A stretch of 64,000 nucleotides of DNA, taken from Sipunculus nudus (taxonomy: Eukaryota; Annelida; Sipuncula; Golfingiida; Sipunculidae). The stretch spans positions 45,289,058 through 45,353,057 of the forward strand of contig CM049310.1 in NCBI GenBank assembly GCA_026874595.1, in the 5' to 3' direction. Shown here one piece after another: positions 48,188 through 58,872 of this stretch. The number at the start of each line of letters is the position of its first letter. Within the stretch, counting starts at the first letter, position 1. The notes beneath the pieces were generated by a model. It saw nothing but the letters and a program-made list of their open reading frames with translations. It ran no database searches and was not told the DNA's origin. The position numbers were made by a program, and so were the translations under genes.

Positions 48188-49202
48188 TTACTAGCTGGCA
48201 GTGTGTAAAACCCGGACCCCACGGACCCCGGATCCCGGACCCCAAGAAAAATTTATAATTCTTAAAACTTTCAGGGTAATTTGTCGAGATATTTAGCAGA
48301 ATGATATCTAAAGACGTATTTTATATTATGTGTGTTAAAAATCCATAAAAATGGCAAGTTTTGCAAAAAATTAACACTTACGGACCCTGGCGCACTGACC
48401 TCACGGATCCCACGGACCCCTTGCATGCTTTTACTCGTTGTTTTACCATTTCTTTAGTACATATTTTAACATCACGTTTAGGCATGACACCCATGTGATT
48501 TAGTTATTCTGTTTTTATTTATTTATATATTTTCATGTTGTCTTACTTTTTCTTCAAATTCTTATATTTGCTATTTGTTTCATGTTTATCGTAATAAAAA
48601 AATAATAAGAACATTTATAAAATCATTATGTTTGTACCTGGAGTTTCTTACAATGCAAGTAATCAACAATTCCTTTGGGTAATTTTGTTATTACCAACTT
48701 TAAATCGGATGGTTGTTCATGAATGGAACACGAAACCTGTATTATGTGGAAGAGCTCTTATATCGATATATACTTTCAGTCTCAGGTCCGCATGCAATGA
48801 CCGCTGGCGCACTTCAAATAAATCTCTCCTAGTGTGCCTGCACTATATAATATTTTCACGAAAAATACAAATAATCATATCTAATGTTCGACACGAGTGT
48901 TTAATCTTTCTCATGGAGTCATAAATGAAAATATGAGCGGCGTTTACTAGGGTCCGTCAAAATGTAACATTCACCTAAGTCAAGCAGTTGGGGTCCGTCT
49001 CCAGCAAAATATTTTGTATACTTAAATCTTTCATTGAATGGTTATTTACAAAGTTTTAACATAAGGGGACTTTACTTTGTTCTTATATCAGCAACAGGGG
49101 TGCTTTTATCTGTATATAAAATCGACAGTGTGGAAATAGGTTTTGGGGGTCAGGGGTCCGGGATCCGACGGGTCCGGGTTTTACACACTGACTTACTAGC
49201 TG
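48188..49202. mobile_element. Non-autonomous TIR element with 10-bp target duplication
   Basis: The element (48198-49192, about 995 bp) has ends of about 50 bp. The left end is CAGTGTGTAAAACCCGG and then GGACCC-rich sequence; the right end is the inverse, CCGGGTTTTACACACTG. It is flanked by identical TTACTAGCTG at 48188-48197 and 49193-49202. Long TIRs with a 9-10 bp duplication fit a Mutator-like (MULE) element best. It encodes no transposase. Subterminal blocks are full of GGACCC/GGATCC repeats. Confidence 0.85.
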
Positions 49203-49508
49203 CACCTGGCGTCTGTTGGAGGGACTATCTGTGCGAGATGGCATTTAATCTCAAAGTGTCGTATCTGTTGTTGACAAGCTCCAGGGACGCCATTCACCAG
49301 GTTACAGGAGTCTGCACGACGCTGGTTTGTTTAACTTTCCGGTTTATCTGTAAGATATGGTCTGTGTGTGGTGATCAGTGGCCGGGGTTAACTGCTGACG
49401 TTTATTTTCAAGCTGAAAATCTGGCTTTCCTGACTGGGAGATCGCTGCCTGTCACTGGTCACTGAACTATAAGGTCACAATACCTTACTCCTTAGTCCTT
49501 ACCACAGC

Positions 49509-50320
49509 CAAAGGAACCTGTCACATATCACATGTGAATTTAAGTGATTAATAACCTATTTCCTAAAGAAAGCCGGTACTAAGGAGTGTCTCTATATACA
49601 TATAATGAACCAGGTACCTAACTTTATCTAACCCAGACTCGGGCGCGCCTGTTTCAACTGCTTTATCTGTTTATTTTCACTGATATTCCGCAAATTCGCA
49701 AAACACAACAAAAATCCATGTTTGACACAAAGAGCAGTACCTTATTTCCTGATGACACCACAAATGTGTTTTATAGGCACATCACAACTACGTCAGATCG
49801 GCTTGCATTCTCACAAAAACAAACGAACAACATGATTTCCTTCCAATCCTGAGAGATCACACTTCCGGTACATGTATAGCAAAAGGGACTTTCCAAAAAT
49901 CTAAGAATCCGCTGAGGGCTGGAGAATGACCGGGGAGTTTTTTTGTTTGTGGGAGGGGTGAATAACAAGAGCATGGCCAGCGTCAACTCAAGCAGAAGGC
50001 TTAGTGTCTCGCACGGGATTTGACACGGACAACTGCACAGTCGACAAAACGATTCATGTCTTAGTTCATGAGCAACAACAACATAAATTCCGTAAAAACA
50101 CCCATGGTTGAAGAAGCCAGATGATCTGGTATTCTTCAAAAATATTCTTCGGTCATTCTCCAGCGTCAGCAGATTCTTAGTTAGGTAAAATAAGTTACCT
50201 AGTCATGATATGTATACAGAGACACTCCCCGGTACTGGCCTTCTTTAGGAAATATGTTATTAATGACTTACTAAATTCACATGTGATATCGGACAGGACC
50301 TTAAAAAAAGGTCCTTTGGT
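49509..50320. mobile_element. Long-TIR foldback element
   Basis: 49509-49650 is an inverted copy of about 50175-50320, with shared pieces ATCACATGTGAATTTA, ATTAATAAC, TATTTCCTAAAGAA and GGAGTGTCTCT. The outer ends are CCAAAGGA on both sides. The loop is about 520 bp. An open frame in the loop (minus, 50139-49771) has no family signal. No clear target duplication was found. Confidence 0.65.
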
Positions 50321-50773
50321 CCAGAAAGGAGGGGATCCAGGTTGAAAAATTTTGGTTTGAAACCCTGGGTAAAAAAAATACGGTTGTTTAGGCTAAAAAA
50401 ATTGTGGGGGAGTCAGGATTGTCAGGACACCCCCCCCCCCCCCCCCCCCCAAACTGGATCTACAACAGCTATACACACCACAGGTGCTTGAATCCCTTTT
50501 TGTTCAAATATTGGCTTAAACAGTTTCCTATCAACCCTGCCCTTTTAACCAGTAAATAATATGCTTGTCAGCCTGAGTAACTTCATATAAAAAAATTAAA
50601 AAGAGTTTCACCCTTACTTCATCAACAAAGACACGCTTGGTTTTAAGCACAAAAACAGGTTATTAAGTTTTCTCAGAAAGTGTCAAAACAATGAGTATGA
50701 GCAATATATGAGGGAACCCTCATGTGTACACACCAGTGGAGTTCTTTACTCAAAATTCTGTTATTCTTTCCAG
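50321..50773. other. Non-coding interval before the multi-MLLE exons
   Basis: Contains hAT-like debris (GGGGATCCAGGTTG near 50332) and a poly-C tract at 50430-50450. The last 20 bp form a good acceptor (TTATTCTTTCCAG). No RNA-recognition-motif exon was seen. Confidence 0.6.
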
Positions 50774-50996
50774 CCATATTTATGACTCAGCAGAGTATAG
50801 GTGGCGCCACCTTACCCAGCACTCATGAAGTTCTGGCTGATCACGTCTACACAGCAGTGCGGGAGCTAGCACCAGCCCAGGCTGATCATGTGACTGGCAT
50901 GCTGCTAAATCTGGACAGCCAGGCCCTGCTGCAGATGCTGACAGACAAGTCGTTACTACAGGACAAGGTGCACCAATCGCTGGCTGCCCTCAACAG
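50774..50996 (+). CDS. Multi-MLLE (PABC-domain) protein, exon with MLLE 1
   Basis: Exon between TTATTCTTTCCAG and AACAG|GTAAAG. It encodes I-F-M-T-Q-Q-S-I-G-G, then a complete MLLE domain: EVLADHVYTAVRELAPAQAD, H-V-T-G-M-L-L-N, and DSQALLQMLTDKSLLQDKV. This is the fold at the C-terminus of poly(A)-binding protein, which binds PAM2 peptides. The usual K-I-T-G-M-L-L-E is H-V-T-G-M-L-L-N here, and the Phe that stacks in PABPC1 (in ERLFPLI) is Tyr, so binding may differ. The first codon is split, so an upstream exon is expected. If not, Met at 50782 or 50722 could start the protein. The acceptor makes the first option likelier. Confidence 0.85.
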
Positions 50997-51360
50997 GTAA
51001 AGGAAGACCTAGAGAATACCTCACACTTTCTAGACACAATACAAAAATTAGAAATCCACATTTTACGGAATGTAAGCCTCCGCCATGTTAAGGGTCCCTA
51101 TTGTGGTATGTTCCAAAAACAGTTTTGCATTCACTTATTTGGCCCATATTCCAAGGTTCATTTTTGCATAAATTACTGTACATTTGTGAATATACAATAT
51201 TTGATGACATTCCTGAATTCAGGACATGTGCCAGATCCACAGCAAAATCAAATAGTTTATGCATTGGTCCATTCCAGATTCAGTGAACAGTTCGTGAGAT
51301 TCTGTTCATGATTGCTACAGTTTTGTCGTGAAAAAAACACACACACAAACTTTAATGGAT

Positions 51361-51572
51361 CAGTCTTGGATCCAGAGGGGTTGGGGGTCGAAACCCGTCC
51401 CCCCCCCCCTCTCTCAACCAACAACTTTTTTTTTAGACAAATCTTATGATGCACTACAGGGGGTTTTGAGGATCGGGACATCCCCCCCCCCCTGCTCTCA
51501 ACCAAAAACCAACTGTTTTTATGCATGACACCCCTTGACTCCTCCCTGCAGAAAAACCCGGATCCATGCCTG
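51361..51572. mobile_element. Small hAT-like MITE
   Basis: The left end CAGTCTTGGATCCAG pairs with the inverted right end CGGATCCATGCCTG. Poly-C tracts lie inside. No clean target duplication. Confidence 0.4.
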
Positions 51573-52086
51573 TTAATACATATCCTCCTGCCAGGGCAAT
51601 TATTACTTGATTGTTGTCATTAAATATTGGATCAGGGCTTAGTGTCACACTATATGTGACAGGTGAACATATTTTAGACCCAGTTATGGCTAGCTTTCAG
51701 TTATTGATACATCGAGCCACAACTGGATCTAGTGAATTATTTCATTTGACTTTCTTTTAAATTATTTAAAGTGTGAAATGGAAAGGAACCAAGCCAAAAT
51801 AGAGACTCATTTTTCTGAACCGACAAGAGAGGTCTGATCAAAACCCATTAACTAATTACTAGATTAAATGATGAATTTAATTTAAGCATAATCTAAATGA
51901 TTTTGTATAAAAATAAAAATCACACTTGACATTGCATTCTGTATAATTGAATTATCATATGATTAATAAGGGGAAAAACTATTCTTAAGGTATTTATATA
52001 TATATATTAATCATTTCATTTTAACTTTTAGGATCACTTCATGTACTCTTTTATTCTTTCTTTCATTGACAAAGGCCAAAAAAATA

Positions 52087-52372
52087 AAAGGTATACTTCC
52101 CAGGCCCCACCCGCATCAATTTACCCCAGCATCAAAAAGTTTTATTTTGATTGCTATCTATCAAGAAAATAAAATATACAATTTTGATATGATTTACTTT
52201 GTTATGTATTGTTTTTACCTGTATAGCAAAAAAGTTCTGTTATTATCATGCTCTTGCCTGATCATATGACATTTTTATCAAAACATACAAAAAAATGGTA
52301 AAAAATAAAATATGGCCCACCCGCACTGATTTCTGAAAAAAAGTGCCTGAGAACCATACCTTTATTTTGCCT
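52087..52372. mobile_element. Small TIR element
   Basis: Left AAATAAAAGGTATACTTCCC is inverted at right as GAACCATACCTTTATTTTG. Both ends carry a CCCACCCGCA block just inside. Confidence 0.4.
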
Positions 52373-52415
52373 GATAAACTGTTGATTAAATGATTGAATC
52401 ATTGATTTATTCCAG

Positions 52416-52549
52416 TAAGCCTTCAACCTATCATTCATCATATCCAGATCATGGCAGCAGTGGTTCAGATCAGAAGAAAGAAGAATTAGGAGAAGTTCTT
52501 TTCTTCAAGGTGGCCTCAATAGAGTCTGAACTGTGTGCCCAAATTACAG
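52416..52549 (+). CDS. Multi-MLLE protein, exon with linker and first half of MLLE 2
   Basis: A 134-nt exon after TTATTCCAG, ending ATTACAG|GTAAAT in phase 1. A Ser/Tyr-rich linker of about 20 residues (KPSTYHSSYPDHGSSGS) leads into GEVLFFKVASIESELCAQ and I-T-G. This is the first two helices of an MLLE domain; compare the family pattern GExLFPxIxxxxPxLAxKITG. The aromatic pair L-F-F keeps the PAM2-stacking Phe. The domain is completed by M-L-L-E at the start of the next exon. Confidence 0.88.
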
Positions 52550-52904
52550 GTAAATGTTACAAACAGTAAATTACCCAGTGGCATGATTATAATCTTGAAC
52601 AGAGGTAGCTGTGGTTATAAATTGTAAACTGTCCATATCTGGTACAAGTACAGTAATACATTTTAAAGCCAGGTATTCCTCTGCCTTATCTATAGACAGG
52701 TTTGGGTATTTTACTGTTAAAAACCTGTTTTTTTACATTAAAGTGTAAAAAACTGTAAATAGTTGTAAAAACTGTTATTTATTTTATCCTTATTTAGTTT
52801 ATCCTTACATGTATATTTGAAACCTCTGATATATTAAGTAAGGTTATAGCATAAGGTTTATTAGGTCATATATGTACACAACATTATTTCTTTGAAACTT
52901 CATG

Positions 52905-53245
52905 AATGAAGTTTATTTGATGAACTCATGGGATCACTTAACAGAAATCCCACATGCATCTAGGTTGTTTACAGTTTTTCACACATGGGTGTAAAAAACC
53001 TGTTTATTACATGACATTAGTACATTAGACCATTAATAAATTTTATTTGTTGAACTCAGGGGAATCACTTAACAGAAATCTCACATGCATCCAGGTTTTT
53101 TTACACATGGGTGTAAAAAACCTGTTTTTTCATGGCATAAGTACATTAGATCATTAATGAAGTTTATTTGTTGAACTTAATCCCACATATATATAGTTTT
53201 TTTTAAACGTGTAAAAAACCTGTTTTTTACATGCATTAATTAACT
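52905..53245. repeat. Three-copy tandem repeat, unit about 125 bp
   Basis: Copies begin near 52911, 53040 and 53163 with GTTTATTTGTTGAACT-type sequence. Each ends in GTGTAAAAAACCTGTTT. The third copy is shortened. Confidence 0.8.
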
Positions 53246-54800
53246 CTAATCAATGGTGCAAATAAAGTTTGTGTAAAAATCTTGCCAACCCTATCTATAG
53301 AATGAATATGATTTCTGGCTTGCTCTGCCTACCTATTAGTGAACTGTAGGTAAATCCTGCTAAGAACAGTTCATATGATGCCTCTGTAATGGATGTATGA
53401 CCTTGTTTACCTACAAGCTGTTAGTGAACACGATACATGGGTCCATGTTGACAAACACAGAAATCATGTAACTGAAGGTGGTTGGTCTCATGTGTGCAGA
53501 AGTTTGAAGGTCACTAGCTGGGATAAAAGGCATTCATCAAACTTTCTGATTAATTTAGGCAGGCACCCAAAATGTAATAAACAGATGGATATAATTAAAC
53601 AAATGACCTGTGTTGGGGGGGATCCACTTTTTTTGGACTATGTTTAGGATTATCTACGGGATTATCTTCAATTGGAAGATGTCTGATATCAGAATAGGCT
53701 CCTTTAGGCTTGCTAAATTAAAGTCATATGTGGTACAGTTATAGGTCTTTCCCTCCGTTCCTTCCATCTGATCATCAGTATCTGCCATCCAGCTTCTTCT
53801 CCAAAAAGACTATATCCTATAAACATTAAAGTTAATAGTTATAATGTTCAGGTCATTGTGTAATCTACTGTCAGGTCTCAAATTAGGTCACTCTGACCTG
53901 ATTCAAATGAGATTTTAAGAAAGACAATATGACTGTCCTCAACACAGCCAAGCAGGAGTGTCATGCTGTGAGCAGTTCTGTCTGTAGAATCAGCCTGTTC
54001 TGTTAAAAAGTCTCTTCTCCACTCCCCCCCCCCCCCCCCCCCGCAGCTGGTAAGGACATGGTGAATATCACAATACCTGACAACACTGGTTTATGCTTCG
54101 GACCAGTCCTGCAGTGCCCCATGAATGTAAAAACCTCCAACATACATGAAAAATATAAACAAGATGCATGTCTATATATGTAATTTGAACCTCAAAATTG
54201 CAAAATAAACTTTTCTTTAAATCAGCAGAAAGGGACACACATATAGGAATTTCATCAGGTTCATGGGTCACTTGTTATGAGCTTTAAGTATTAGTTTGTT
54301 CTGATAAAGTGTGTGGCAAGTGTTCTGTTATATTGTCCAGTCTCTGATGATGCTGGAGTTTTATATTACATATACTGTATTAAATTAAACACTATAAAGA
54401 TGCCATTCCATACATGTCTATACAGTACGTATGTGTTGAGTTTATGTATGCAGCTGGTAAAAGGACACATTACTAATATATTCTTTTGGAGTGATTTCAT
54501 ATATATGTATATACATGATATGTGTAGCACATTTCAATCACTCATTGCAGCGATTGAAAATACACAGACATGGCAATAGACAGGGCAATTCTACACTTTA
54601 AAGTCAGTGTTAGGGTATTTCTCTGGTAGATGGTAGATGACTTCTCTGCTCATGCAGATCTTTACTGTAGGCCCAAATTTGCTGCATATGTACCACATAT
54701 GCATACTTATTAATGGAATCACAGTCATCTATTGTGTAGCTGCATATATGCATAAATACTGCATACATATATATGGAAAGCTAGCTTAAGACATACAGAT

Positions 54801-57350
54801 TTTTTAGCTCAGCTGACTGTAAGTCATCTGAGCTATAGCGATCTCTCTTTGTCCGTCCTCCGTCTGTCTGTCCGTTAACCTGGCAAAAATCATAACCCCT
54901 AGACCTAGAATCTTGTAACTTGACATTCTGAGAGGTCCATGAAAAATCTCCTTGGAAACCAGAAATCAGGTCTCTGTTACCCATATCGTTCGAGCTATGG
55001 GGCCCCAAAGTACCCCCCAGAATAGACAAAACTTTCATACAAAAACTTCAATATCTCATTAACTACATCACTGATGGTCATGATTTTTGGCATACATATT
55101 GATCATGAGATGTTCCATCAGTTCCTGCAGACTGGTGGCGCAACCTGTATTTTTTTTTATTTTTTTACGAATTGTTTTTATCTATTTTTGAGACCTTTAA
55201 AAATGTGAACATCTGTTAACAGGGCACAAATCGTAAAGACTGGACCTAGAATCTTGTAACTTGACACACTGAGAGACCTTTGAAAAGTCTCCATGGAAAC
55301 CAGAAATTAGGTCTCTGTTACCCATATCCTTTGAGCTATAGGGCCCCAAAGTACCCCCCCAGAATAGTCAAAATTTCATACAAAAACTTCAATATCTCAT
55401 TCACTACATCACTGATGGTCATGATTTTAGGCATACATATTGATCATAAGATGTTCCATCAGTTCCTGCAGACTGGTTGCGCCACCTGTATTTTTCGATT
55501 TTTTACGAATTGTTTTCTCTATTTTTGAGACCTTTAAAAATGTGAACATCTGTTAACAGGGCACAAATCGTAAAGGCTGGACCTAGAATCTTGTAACTTG
55601 ACACACTGAGAGACCTTTGAAGTCTCCATGGAAACCAGAAATTAGGTCTCTGTTACCCATATCCTTTGAGCTATAGGGCCCCAAAATACCCCCCCAAAAT
55701 AGTCAAAAACTTCAATATCTCATTAACTACATCACTGATGGTCATTGTCTTTGGCATACATATTGATCATGAGATGTTCCATCAGTTCCTGCAAACTGGT
55801 GGTGCCACCTGTATTTTTCGATTTTTTACGAATTTTTTTCTCTATTTTTGAGACCTTTAAAGATATGAACATCTGTTAACAGGGCACAAATCATAAAAAC
55901 TGGACCTAGAATCTTCATTCTTGACACACTGGGAGACCCATGAAAAGTCTCCATGGAAACCTGAAATTAGGTCTCTGTTACCCATATCCTTTAAGCTGTA
56001 TGGCTCCAAAATACCACCCCCCCCCCCCCCACCCAGAATAATGAAAAATTTGATACAAAAACAGCAGTATCTGAATAACTACAACACTGATGGTCATGAG
56101 TTTTGGCATACATATTGATCATGAGATTTTTCATCAGTTCCTGCAGACTGGTGGTGCCACCTGTATTTTTCGATTTTTTAAGAATTTTTTTCTCTATTTT
56201 TGAGACCTTTAAAAATGTGAACATTTGTTAACAGGGCACAAATTGTAAAGACTGGACTTAGAATCCTCATTCTTGACACACTGAGAGACCTTTGTAAAAA
56301 AACCTCCAGGGAAACCAGAAATTAGGTCTCAGTTACCCATATCCTTCGAGCTATAGGGCCCCAAAGTACCCCCCAGAATAGTCAAAAATTTCATACAAAG
56401 AGATCATGAGATGTTTCATCAGTTTCTGCAGACTGGTGGCTCCCTGGAAACCTGGAATTAGGTCTCTGTTACCTATATTCTTCAAGGTGGGGCTTGTTTC
56501 AAATTTTACGAATTTTTTTCTCTATTTTTGAGACCTTTTAAGATGTGGTTATCTGTCAACAGGGTACAAATCGTAACAACTGGACCTAGAATCTTCATTC
56601 TTGTCATGCAAGGAGGCCAATGAAAAGTGTCTGTGGAAACCTGAATTTAGTTCTCTGTTTGCCATATCCTTCAAGCCATAGGACTCCGAAGTATCCCTCA
56701 GAATAATGGACAATTTGATACAAAAGCTGAAGTATCTGAACAACTAATGCAGAGGTCACCATGATTCTTTGCATGGATATTGATTATGGAGTGTTTCATC
56801 AGTCTTCAGACTGGTGGTGCCACCTACATTTTATTAAATTTTTCGAATTTTTTTCTCTATTTTTGAGACCTTTAAGGATGCTGTCATCTGTTAACGTGGC
56901 ACAAATTGTAACAACTGGACCTAGAATCTTCATTCTTGTCATGCAAGGAGGCCCATGAGAGTGTCTGTGGAAACCTGAAATTAGGTCTCTGTTACTCATA
57001 TCCTTCACGCTATAGGACTCCGGAGTATCCCTCAGAATAATGGAAAATTTGATACAAAAGCTGAAGTATCTGAACAATTAATGCAGAGATCACCATGATT
57101 CTTTGCATGAATATTGACCATTAAGTGTTTTTATTAGTTTCTGCAGACTGATGGAGCCACCTGTATTTTTTTTTAAAGTTTATGCATTTTTTCTCTATTT
57201 TTGAGATATATAAATACAGACACAGTCTTGATCTATTCTTTAATCTGTTTGATGCTTCAGTTGAATGGGTATATACTACCATTCAGATGATAAAATTTCC
57301 TTTTGCGAATCTCTTCCCAGTCAGCTGAGCGTCATGACCCAGGGGTCACT
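54801..57350 (+). repeat. AGCTCAGCTGAC-family repeat, copy 3, expanded to about seven units
   Basis: Starts TTTTTAGCTCAGCTGACTGT, then GTCCGTCCTCCGTC. About seven units of 320-350 bp follow, each beginning GTTAACAGGGCACAAATCGT or a variant (near 54873, 55215, 55553, 55875, 56228, 56555, 56891). The right end CAGCTGAGCGTCATGACCC (from 57322) matches the right end of copies 1 and 2. The AT-rich half of those copies is absent. Open frames here are repeat translation. Confidence 0.88.
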
Positions 57351-57392
57351 TTTTTTTTTGCCAATCATCATCTACTTTTTTTCTCTGATCAG

Positions 57393-57605
57393 GGATGCTG
57401 TTGGAGCTGGAGATACAGCAGTTGGAAATGTTGGTCAGTGACCAAGAAAAACTGGAGCGGGCAGTTACAGCAGCCAGACAGGAGTTTATCAACAGTCTAC
57501 CTCAAGATATTAAAGCAAACCCACCTCGGGAAGATGCAGCACTGGGTGACCTGGTCTACCGAAAAGTGCACAAACAGTACCCTTCAGAGGCTGACAGGAT
57601 TACAG
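57393..57605 (+). CDS. Multi-MLLE protein, exon with second half of MLLE 2 and first half of MLLE 3
   Basis: A 213-nt, phase 1-1 (symmetrical) exon between TTCTCTGATCAG and ATTACAG|GTAAAT. It opens with M-L-L-E-L-E and QQLEMLVSDQEKLERAV, completing MLLE 2. A linker (around LPQDIKANPPRE) follows, then ALGDLVYRKVHKQYPSEAD and R-I-T-G, which open MLLE 3. Splitting at G|MLLE on both sides suggests the exon arose by tandem duplication of a half-domain/linker/half-domain unit. The last 37 nt of this exon are also the seed of the 44-bp minisatellite that follows. Open frames in other phases here are shadows. Confidence 0.9.
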
Positions 57606-58636
57606 GTAAATACATAAACTGTACCCTTCAGAGGCTAACAGGATTACAAGTATATACTCAAACTGTACCCTTCAGAGGCTGACAGGATTACAGGTAAATA
57701 CATAAACCGTACCCTTCAGAGGCTGACAGGATTACAAGTAAATACTCAAACTGTACCCTTCAGAGGCTGACAGGATTACAGGTAAATACATAAAAAGTAC
57801 CCTTAGAGGCTGACAGGATTACAGGTAAATACTCAAACAATACCTTTTAGAGGCTGACAGGATTACAGGTAAATACATAAACTGTACCCTTCAGAGGCTG
57901 ACAGGATTACAGGTAAATACTCAAACAATACCCTTCAGAGGCTGACAGGATTACAGATAAATACTCCAACAATACCCTTTACAGGCTGACAGGATTACAT
58001 GTAAATACATAAACCATACCATTCAGAGGCTGACAGGATTACAGGTAAATACTCAAACTGTACCCTTCAGAGGCTGACAGGATTACAAGTAAATACTCAA
58101 ACTGTACCCTTCAGAGGCTGACAGGATTACAGGTAAATACATAAAACGTACCCTTAGAGGCTGACAGGATTACAGGTAAATACATAAACCATACCATTCA
58201 GAGGCTGACAGGATTACAGGTAAATACTCAAACTGTACCCTTCAGAGGCTGACAGGATTACAGGTAAATACACAAACAGTACCCTTCAGAGGCTGACAGG
58301 ATTACAGATAAATACTCCAACAATACCCTTTACAGGCTGACAGGATTACAGGTAAATACATAAACCATACCATTCAGAGGCTGACAGGATAACAGATAAA
58401 TACTCAAACTGTACCCTTCAGAGGCTGACAGGATTACAGGTAAATACACAAACAGTACCCTTCAGAGGCTGACAGGATTACAGATAAATACTCTAACAAT
58501 ACCCTTTAGAGGCTGACAGGATTACAGGTAAATACACAAACCGTACCATTCAGAGGCTGACAGGATTACAGGTAAATACACAAACCGTACCCTTCAGAGG
58601 CTGACAGGATTACAGGTAAATACACAAACCGTACAC
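57569..58636 (+). repeat. 44-bp minisatellite made from the exon's own splice donor
   Basis: The unit is the last 37 nt of the exon (57569-57605) plus the first 7 nt of the intron. Donor-equivalent positions are 57606 (real), 57650, 57694, 57738, 57782, 57825, 57869, 57913, 57957, 58001, 58045, 58089, 58133, 58176, 58220, 58264, 58308, 58352, 58396, 58440, 58484, 58528, 58572 and 58616, so 24 units. Spacing is 44 bp, except two of 43. GT is kept in 20; four (57957, 58308, 58396, 58484) read AT. Sixteen keep CAG|GTAAAT exactly. Confidence 0.97.
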
Positions 58637-58872
58637 TCAACTCAAATTCATTTTTGGAAACCTTAGAAAGCACAAACTTCTAATCAGGCAAAGATAACTG
58701 TTCAGATCATGTTCAGAATTTCTCCCCTAAAAAATTCATCCTAAGTGCTTCTGTATTGCATTTATTTTAAATGATTGAATATTTATCATGAATGTGTGGT
58801 ATTGCTGATGAACTATCAGAACATATTAAAACTTACATAATTTCTAATTAAATGTTTTACTTATTTAAATAG
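58637..58872 (+). other. Rest of intron 3 of the multi-MLLE gene
   Basis: Unique AT-rich sequence from the end of the minisatellite to the acceptor ATTTAAATAG at 58872. Confidence 0.8.

Larger units (their letters stand above)
50997..52415 (+). other. Intron 1 of the multi-MLLE gene, with two small TIR elements
   Basis: Phase-2 intron from GTAAAG to TTATTCCAG. It holds the small TIR elements at 51361-51572 and 52087-52372 and a short (TA)n near 51995. Confidence 0.85.
52550..57392 (+). other. Intron 2 of the multi-MLLE gene
   Basis: A 4.8-kb phase-1 intron. It contains a tandem repeat of about 125 bp (52905-53245), a poly-C tract (54026-54042) and the expanded 2.6-kb-family element (54801-57350), whose end lies only about 42 bp before the acceptor. 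No further exon is required by phase. Confidence 0.85.

Noticed and set aside
49034-49465. 143-codon open frame
   Set aside because: It runs across the right end of the TIR element at 49192 into flanking DNA, and shows no domain.
49771-50139. 122-codon minus-strand open frame
   Set aside because: It lies in the loop and arm of a foldback element, has no family signal, and there are no supporting splice sites.
54781-57077. Several 60-90-codon frames with similar sequences
   Set aside because: They recur because the DNA is tandemly repeated, and they map to the satellite units of repeat copy 3.
57569-58636. Regularly spaced repeats resembling a CRISPR array
   Set aside because: There are no unique spacers; the whole 44-bp unit is repeated head to tail, and it derives from an exon-intron boundary in animal DNA.
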